From contig NZ_PYWM01000010.1 of the NCBI RefSeq assembly GCF_003049665.1, positions 1 through 64,000 of the forward strand: a stretch of 64,000 nucleotides of DNA, given 5' to 3'. A model generated the notes under the pieces. That model did not search any database. It was not told where the DNA came from and was given only the letters and a program-made list of their open reading frames with translations. Position 1 is the first letter of the stretch; each line of letters opens with the position of its first letter. The DNA comes from Lysinibacillus mangiferihumi. GTDB taxonomy: Bacteria; Bacillota; Bacilli; Bacillales_A; Planococcaceae. Made by a program: the position numbers and the translations under genes. Positions 59,417 through 64,000 of this stretch are shown here, piece by piece.

Positions 59417-60379
59417 TTGAAAAAATGGGCATTCTTCATTTTTTCTTTTATACAAATTATTTGGTTAGCAGGGTGTACAGAGAAATCTTTTGAGCCGATT
59501 GAACGTAATCAGCATTTTATAGCGTCTCTCAATATTCAAGAACCATCCCTTGATTTTATTGATGATCAGGGTGGAGTTTTTGCATCTTGGACATTTGACA
59601 AAGCGTATACAGGCGCAATACTCCTCGATAAGGACCAAATTTTACTATATGGTCATCAATTAGATGAAATAGATGTTTTTGCACTTTCGACAGGTAAAAA
59701 GCTCTATTCAAAAAAAGTAGAAATTGGCACGACCAATGTGTATTATGCGCCGAAGTTCAAACAATTTTTTGTTACGAATAGTAAGATGAATACAGTGACA
59801 AGCTTTGATGTGGAAGGCAATGAACTTGCTTCACAGCGGCTTGGCAATTATCCGATGTCGATGGCAACGTATAAAGATAAGCTTTATGTGGTGAACTATA
59901 AAGACACGAAACTATCAGTGTTATCCATTAAAGATTTAGCGATAGAACAACAGTGGCCAATAGAAAAATCGTCACATGGGATTGTCATTATTGAAGAGAC
60001 AAATGAGTTATGGATTGGTGGACACGGTGAAGGAAGCAAACCGAATAGTTCGGTGAAACGTTATGATCTTACAACGGGTGCTGTTCATGGTCAAATAGAA
60101 ATGCCTTTAATGCCAGTAGGTTTAACAAAGACGAAAGATAATGTGTTAGTGGTCAGCCATGGTCATAATGAATTATATGTCGTGGATTTTAATGGTACAG
60201 TGAAATGGCATAAAGAGGTAGGGGCCAACCCATTTGTTGTAAATCAGTTTAAGAATTATATTGTTGTAGCTGGCTATGACGACCACACATTATATTTTAT
60301 AAAAGACGGTCAGGTACAAAAAACAGTTGATGTTGGTAAAGGTGCATTTCAACTGTTAGTAAGGGAGGAAGAAAAGTGA
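59417..60379 (+). CDS. Lipoprotein with beta-propeller fold
   Basis: About 320 residues. Start TTG 59417, 6 nt after GAGGTG. Lipoprotein signal with lipobox WLAGC (Cys around residue 20). The mature part has repeated YncE/WD40-like blades: ILLYGHQLDEIDVFALSTGKKLYSKKVEIG, YYAPKFKQFFVTNSKMNTVTSFDVEGNE, GNYPMSMATYKDKLYVVNYKDTKLSVLSIKDL, ETNELWIGGHGEG, and DNVLVVSHGHNELYVVDFNG. The last codons overlap the regulator gene by 4 bp, so it is likely an accessory or sensor protein for the two-component system; that is inference. Confidence 0.82.
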   Translation: MKKWAFFIFSFIQIIWLAGCTEKSFEPIERNQHFIASLNIQEPSLDFIDDQGGVFASWTFDKAYTGAILLDKDQILLYGHQLDEIDVFALSTGKKLYSKKVEIGTTNVYYAPKFKQFFVTNSKMNTVTSFDVEGNELASQRLGNYPMSMATYKDKLYVVNYKDTKLSVLSIKDLAIEQQWPIEKSSHGIVIIEETNELWIGGHGEGSKPNSSVKRYDLTTGAVHGQIEMPLMPVGLTKTKDNVLVVSHGHNELYVVDFNGTVKWHKEVGANPFVVNQFKNYIVVAGYDDHTLYFIKDGQVQKTVDVGKGAFQLLVREEEK

Positions 60380-61059
60380 CAACGGTATTAATTGTTGATG
60401 ATGAGCAAGATATGCGTAATTTAATCGAAATGATGCTCAATAATTCCAAGTTCGAGACCTTTACAGCTGCAAATGGAACTGAGGCGTACGATATTATTGT
60501 GCGGGAAAAAATCGACTTAGTTCTATTAGATGTGATGATGCCGCATGAAGATGGTTTTACAGTTTGTCAAAGTATTCGTGCGATGTCGAATGTTCCTGTA
60601 ATTTTCTTAACGGCACGAGATGCGAATGAGGATAAAGTAAAGGGTCTGACACTCGGTGGAGATGATTATATCGTAAAGCCGTTTACAAATGATGAACTAG
60701 TGGCACGAATGCATGCTGTATTAAGAAGAAGTGGTTCTAATATAACCGATTTGCAGCAAAATATTGTTGTCTTTGGGTCCATTAAATTAGATGAGATTTC
60801 TCGGAAAGTTTCAGTTGAAGGGAAAGTAATCCCGTTAACTTTAAAGGAATTTGAATTATTACATTTATTTATGAAAAATCCAGGCAATGCCTATTCACGT
60901 GAACAATTGTTAGAGCGTATTTGGGATATAGATTATTTAGGGGGAACAAGGACGGTTGATACCCATATAAAAACATTACGCTTGAAGCTTGGAAAGGAAG
61001 CGGCAGGGTATATTCAAACCGTTTGGGGAGTAGGCTACCGCTTTGACCCTGGCGAATGA
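60376..61059 (+). CDS. OmpR/PhoB-family response regulator
   Basis: 227 residues. Receiver domain with D8-D9, phospho-acceptor D52 (VLLDVMMPHEDG), Thr (FLTARD) and Lys (YIVKPF); C-terminal winged helix (about 130-225; VIPLTLKEFELLHLFMKNPGNAYSREQLLERIWDIDYLGGTRTVDTHIKTLRLKLG). Start GTG follows GGGAGGAAGAAAA. It overlaps the preceding lipoprotein gene and the following kinase gene by 4 bp each, a tightly coupled operon. A TTTCAC direct repeat in front of the operon may be its own site. Confidence 0.94.
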   Translation: MTTVLIVDDEQDMRNLIEMMLNNSKFETFTAANGTEAYDIIVREKIDLVLLDVMMPHEDGFTVCQSIRAMSNVPVIFLTARDANEDKVKGLTLGGDDYIVKPFTNDELVARMHAVLRRSGSNITDLQQNIVVFGSIKLDEISRKVSVEGKVIPLTLKEFELLHLFMKNPGNAYSREQLLERIWDIDYLGGTRTVDTHIKTLRLKLGKEAAGYIQTVWGVGYRFDPGE

Positions 61060-62444
61060 AAAAGATTTCCACACGTATTTGGCTACTAATATTTGCATTT
61101 TTGATTATTACAGTTGTTTTTATGTATGTACTGACTGATTTTTTATATGAACAGCTTTATGTGGAAGATACAGAAAGCATGATGATCGAGGTCGGTACAA
61201 AGTTACAAACAATGTATACGAGTGGCAAAGTGACAGATGAATTTATTGCTGATATTGAACATTATAATAATTATTCTAATTTAAATATTTTTGCTGTTAG
61301 AAATCCACGTGAACTTAGTGCATGTGTTCCGTTTGATATTGATTATGAAACATTGATAGGTGCAGAAGAACGGCAACAATTGCTAGAAGGTAATTATGTG
61401 CAAAAGATTGGCTATGAGCCTCGGTTCGATCGGCAACTTATTTCAGTTGTTCTGCCATTAGTAGATCAAAACAGGTTAGAGGGCATTATTTATATTTACT
61501 TCCCATTAGCAAAAATCAGTGAGTTAGCAAGCCAAGAAGTCATTTTCTTATTTTTGAGCGCATTTGTCTTTTTGATTGTGATGAGCTTCTTTGTATATAA
61601 AGGTATTCAACGTATTATGCGGCCATTAAATAACTTACAAATAGCAGTGGAGCAAATGTCGTATGGTCATTATGAAACACGAGTGCCGGTTAAATCTAGT
61701 GATGAAATAGGTAAACTATCCAGCACTTTTAACGGCATGGCGGAGGCTATACAACGTGAAGATGAAGTACAAAAAACATTTTTAGCAACTGTTTCTCATG
61801 AATTACGAACACCTATTAGCTATGTAAAAGGGTATAGTGAAGCAATGCAAAATGGTATTATTGCAGAAGAGCAAAAACAAGAGACCATTCAGTTGATCGT
61901 GCGAGAAGCAAATCGTATGGAACGTTTAACAAATGAGCTTCTTCAACTTGCTCGAATGGAAAACGAACAGAAGGATATTGCCCTTTATCCGATTCCACTT
62001 GCAGAAACATTACGAGAAGTACGAAAAATTTTAATGCATCAAGCTCAAAAAAAGAATATTACGTTGCATCTTAATGTAGATGATGAACTAATTGTCAAAG
62101 CGGATGAAGTGAAGCTTAAGCAAATATTTATTAACATTATCGAAAATGCTATTAATTACTCTTATGAACAGTCAACAGTGGACATTGTGGCAGTCGAAAA
62201 TAATGGGCATGCACTTATTACGATAAAGGATGATGGCATCGGTATACCGCTGGAAGATTTATCGCATGTGACAGAGCGTTTCTATCGTGTTAATAAAGCG
62301 CGTAGTCGTGCAGATGGTGGCAGTGGCTTAGGTCTATCTATAGTGGAACAATTATTAAAGCAGTTACATGGTAAAATTGAAATCGAAAGTGAATTAGATA
62401 AAGGTACAACAGTAAAGATTACGATGCCGTTAATGGAGGAATAG
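61056..62444 (+). CDS. Membrane sensor histidine kinase
   Basis: 462 residues. Membrane helices at about 9-30 and 165-187 bracket an extracellular sensor of about 135 residues (VEDTESMMIEVGTKLQTMY ... LISVVLPLVDQNRLEGIIYIYFPL). Then HAMP (about 188-242), HisKA with phospho-acceptor His248 in FLATVSHELRTPISYVKGYSEAM, and HATPase_c with the N box FINIIENAINYS, G1 IKDDGIGIP and G2 GGSGLGLSIVEQL. ATG overlaps the regulator stop codon. The stimulus is unknown; the two lipoproteins in the operon suggest an envelope signal. Confidence 0.94.
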   Translation: MKKISTRIWLLIFAFLIITVVFMYVLTDFLYEQLYVEDTESMMIEVGTKLQTMYTSGKVTDEFIADIEHYNNYSNLNIFAVRNPRELSACVPFDIDYETLIGAEERQQLLEGNYVQKIGYEPRFDRQLISVVLPLVDQNRLEGIIYIYFPLAKISELASQEVIFLFLSAFVFLIVMSFFVYKGIQRIMRPLNNLQIAVEQMSYGHYETRVPVKSSDEIGKLSSTFNGMAEAIQREDEVQKTFLATVSHELRTPISYVKGYSEAMQNGIIAEEQKQETIQLIVREANRMERLTNELLQLARMENEQKDIALYPIPLAETLREVRKILMHQAQKKNITLHLNVDDELIVKADEVKLKQIFINIIENAINYSYEQSTVDIVAVENNGHALITIKDDGIGIPLEDLSHVTERFYRVNKARSRADGGSGLGLSIVEQLLKQLHGKIEIESELDKGTTVKITMPLMEE

Positions 62445-62447
62445 AAC

Positions 62448-62957
62448 ATGAAGAAGTGGATTTTGACATTGTTAGCTGTACCCGCATTATTAGTTGGGTG
62501 TGGGGAAAAGAAAGAACCGGCTACAACTTCCACATTAGAGGAGCCTCAAATGTTGGAAGTAGAAATATTAACGTCAAAAGAAGTAGCAATTAATGCTCCG
62601 GTCGAGCTAGCTGCTCACGTTACCCAAGGTGAAAAAAATATTGATGATGCAATCGTAGAATTCGAAGTGTGGGAATCAGGTAAACGCGATGAAGGTCAAA
62701 TGTTAGAAGGTAAATTAGAGAAAGATGGCGTCTATAAAGCCCAGACAACATTCGATCATGACGGCGTATATTATATGTTTGCTCATACTACAGCTAATGG
62801 CATTCATAATATGCCGAAACAGCAAATTACTGCTGGTACACCTGATATGACAAAAGTAATTCAAGAAGATGAAAAAGCCAATATGAACATGCCAAATCAA
62901 GGTACAGATTCATCAGAGGACACAGAGCAACAAGAAAATGAAAAAAATCATCATTAA
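62448..62957 (+). CDS. YtkA-like domain lipoprotein
   Basis: 169 residues. Lipobox LLVGC (Cys19). The mature protein holds a YtkA/FixH-like immunoglobulin-fold domain (about 38-130): LEVEILTSKEVAINAPVELAAHVTQG, VEFEVWESGKRDEGQML, GVYKAQTTFDHDGVYYMFAHTTANGIHNMPKQQI. The His and Met residues in FAHTTANGIHNMPK may bind a metal such as copper, an inference from related domains. Acidic Asn/Gln tail ends with HH. Start follows ATGGAGGAATAGAAC, 3 bp after the kinase gene; last gene of the operon. Confidence 0.85.
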   Translation: MKKWILTLLAVPALLVGCGEKKEPATTSTLEEPQMLEVEILTSKEVAINAPVELAAHVTQGEKNIDDAIVEFEVWESGKRDEGQMLEGKLEKDGVYKAQTTFDHDGVYYMFAHTTANGIHNMPKQQITAGTPDMTKVIQEDEKANMNMPNQGTDSSEDTEQQENEKNHH

Positions 62958-62990
62958 AAGCTTGCATTATTTTTAAAATAGGAATATTAT

Positions 62991-63023
62991 AATGACCAGA
63001 TGACCGAAATGGTTTTCTGGTCA
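62991..63023 (+). promoter_or_regulatory. Inverted repeat before the TetR gene: operator and/or terminator
   Basis: ATGACCAGA (62991-62999) and TCTGGTCAT (63015-63023) enclose a further TGACCGAAA. The inner wording is shared with the site before the yhgE-like gene (63706-63728). A T-poor 3' side makes an operator more likely than a terminator, but it may serve as both. Confidence 0.5.
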
Positions 63024-63080
63024 TTATTTAATTTCAGTGTACAAAAGGTGTACATAACTTAACAGGAAAGGATGTCACAA

Positions 63081-63650
63081 ATGGATCGTAGGCAGGAAAT
63101 TATTGAAGCAGCTGCAAAATCATTTACGTTGTTTGGCTACAAGGCAACGACGATGGAACAAGTGGCGAAAATTGCGAATGTCGGTAAAGGAACGATTTAT
63201 ACATTCTTTGCAAATAAAGAAATTTTATTTCAAGAGATTGCGATGTCACTTGTACGTGAGATGAAGGCGGAAGCGGATGCAGTGTTGGATGTATCAGCAA
63301 GCTTTATGGATAATGCGCATCATGCTTTAATGAAAATGCTACAGTTCCGTGAGAAGCATCTTTTATTTGCGAAGTTAATAGAAGAAGAAAAAGAATTACG
63401 TACGCCAGCGGTCAAACAAGTTCTAATTCGCATTGAGTCTGAAATATTATCTTATATGGCAACATTAATTCAACGACGAATTGATAAAGGTGAAATTCGA
63501 GATTGTGATGCAGAGTTAGTAAGTTACCTGTTATTAAAAGCGTATTTAGCGTTCGTAGTAGATTGGCATGAGCTACATGGCGACATGATTCCAGAAGAAA
63601 AGATACTAAATCTTTTTAAGGAGACAATCTTTCGAGGGCTCGTTCTTTAA
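63081..63650 (+). CDS. yhgD: TetR-family regulator (YhgD-like)
   Basis: 189 residues (B. subtilis YhgD 191). Start ATG 63081, 9 nt after GGAAAGG; the ATG at 63072 touches that site. N-terminal HTH (about 8-52): EIIEAAAKSFTLFGYKATTMEQVAKIANVGKGTIYTFFANKEILF; helical ligand domain to the end. It lies 102 bp before the yhgE/pip gene, the B. subtilis yhgD-yhgE order. TGACC-type inverted repeats occur in front of both genes, so repression of both is likely. Confidence 0.9.
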   Translation: MDRRQEIIEAAAKSFTLFGYKATTMEQVAKIANVGKGTIYTFFANKEILFQEIAMSLVREMKAEADAVLDVSASFMDNAHHALMKMLQFREKHLLFAKLIEEEKELRTPAVKQVLIRIESEILSYMATLIQRRIDKGEIRDCDAELVSYLLLKAYLAFVVDWHELHGDMIPEEKILNLFKETIFRGLVL

Positions 63651-63705
63651 GAAAAAATCTACAAATTTTACACATGGTGAAGTTTGCGATTTTTTTGCAG
63701 TAAAA

Positions 63706-63728
63706 TGACCAAATGACGTTTTCGGTCA
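63706..63728 (+). promoter_or_regulatory. Candidate TetR operator before the yhgE-like gene
   Basis: TGACC (63706-63710) and GGTCA (63724-63728) with a 13 bp centre; half-sites TGACCAAA and (complement) TGACCGAAAA match those at 62991-63023. It ends 24 bp before the start codon. Confidence 0.5.
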
Positions 63729-63752
63729 ACTAGTATAGGAGTGAGAAAAAAT

Positions 63753-64000
63753 ATGATTAAAGCTGAATGGCTGAAAATCCTTAAAACAAGAAAAATGCTT
63801 GTTTCAATAATCGCTGTCCTATTTATTCCGGTCATGTATGCAGGCATGTTTTTATGGGCGTTTTGGGATCCATATGCAGGTATGTCTAATTTGCCGGTAG
63901 CGATTGTTAATGATGATAAGGGTGCAGAAATGGATGGAGTGAAGTTAGACTTAGGGAATACCTTAGTCGATAAACTCGTCGATAGTAAGCAATTTGACTT
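63753..64000 (+). CDS. yhgE: YhgE/Pip domain membrane protein (5' part, cut by window end)
   Basis: The first 82 codons are visible: MIKAEWLKILKTRKMLVSII, a membrane helix (about 16-38), then WDPYAGMSNLPVAIVNDDKGA, the typical start of YhgE/Pip-family (phage-infection protein-like) membrane proteins that go on to about 750 residues. Start follows TAGGAGTGAGAAAAAAT. Related proteins are ABC-2-permease-like and include ESX/type VII-associated and phage receptor members. It reads with the upstream TetR gene, which probably controls it. Confidence 0.9.
   Translation, partial: MIKAEWLKILKTRKMLVSIIAVLFIPVMYAGMFLWAFWDPYAGMSNLPVAIVNDDKGAEMDGVKLDLGNTLVDKLVDSKQFD

Overview
The window is a chromosomal segment of a low-GC Gram-positive endospore former, most likely Lysinibacillus or a close Planococcaceae/Bacillaceae relative. 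This is inferred from AT-rich composition, strong GGAGG-type ribosome binding sites with frequent TTG/GTG starts, an SLH-anchored surface nucleotidase, a YjcZ-type sporulation microprotein, a T-box and a TRAP site, and gene order matching the Bacillus subtilis yhe/yha/yhg segment (yheE-yheB-yheA, hemZ, yhaO-yhaN-yhaM, prsA, hpr, yhaH, trpP, hit, ecsAB, yhaA, hmoB, hemEHY, yhgD, yhgE).

Layout. 1-313 is a degenerate tandem array with a 20-21 bp period. 0.4-5.2 kb: aldo/keto reductase, SLH 5'-nucleotidase, RluA-type pseudouridine synthase, BdbC-like thiol oxidase. 5.4-10.6 kb is regulatory: a GAF/four-cysteine kinase with its NarL-type regulator; a receiver-winged helix-BTAD (SARP-like) regulator whose phospho-acceptor Asp is Glu; a WYL regulator; and a zinc-ribbon/effector-binding protein. 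In front of the WYL gene lie four heptamers at an exact 11 bp period, the geometry SARP-type activators use. 10.7-21.4 kb: CDF transporter, CNNM/CorC protein with a candidate leader peptide, yheE/yheB/yheA, RNase H-like protein, hemZ, an exact 21 bp tandem array, glycerate kinase, HAD hydrolase.

21.7-32.0 kb is an aromatic catabolic island. An XylR_N/V4R-PucR fusion regulator precedes an operon encoding an HpaB-type flavin monooxygenase, extradiol dioxygenase, flavin reductase and the full 4-oxalocrotonate branch of meta-cleavage, in the order dmpE-F-G-H-I and then the semialdehyde dehydrogenase. The predicted route is phenol-like substrate to catechol, 2-hydroxymuconic semialdehyde, 2-oxopentenoate, then pyruvate and acetyl-CoA. 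Downstream, an internally deleted IS1182-like element has split the serA terminator, leaving a 22 bp palindromic duplication on either side. serA itself is read from a T-box leader.

35-46 kb: FAD dehydrogenase, TrhO, enoyl-CoA hydratase, yhaO-yhaN-yhaM, prsA and small membrane genes. 46-57 kb: DUF3267-like protein, hpr/scoC, YtxH protein, trpP with a TRAP-binding triplet array over its ribosome binding site, hit, ecsAB, a peptidase, hmoB and the coproporphyrin-dependent haem operon hemEHY. 57-64 kb: a 312 bp inverted-repeat element, two unknown proteins (one secreted), a lipoprotein/two-component/YtkA-lipoprotein operon with a PhoB-like direct repeat, and a TetR regulator with look-alike operators before itself and before a yhgE/pip gene cut by the window end.

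Several dispersed intergenic repeat families sit at gene 3' ends: a covarying GTGTTAGATTG hairpin (4 copies), a GTGCCAGTCAC..CAAACAATT repeat (5 copies) and GC-rich palindromes. All functions are inferred from the sequence and remembered family motifs; no database search was run.
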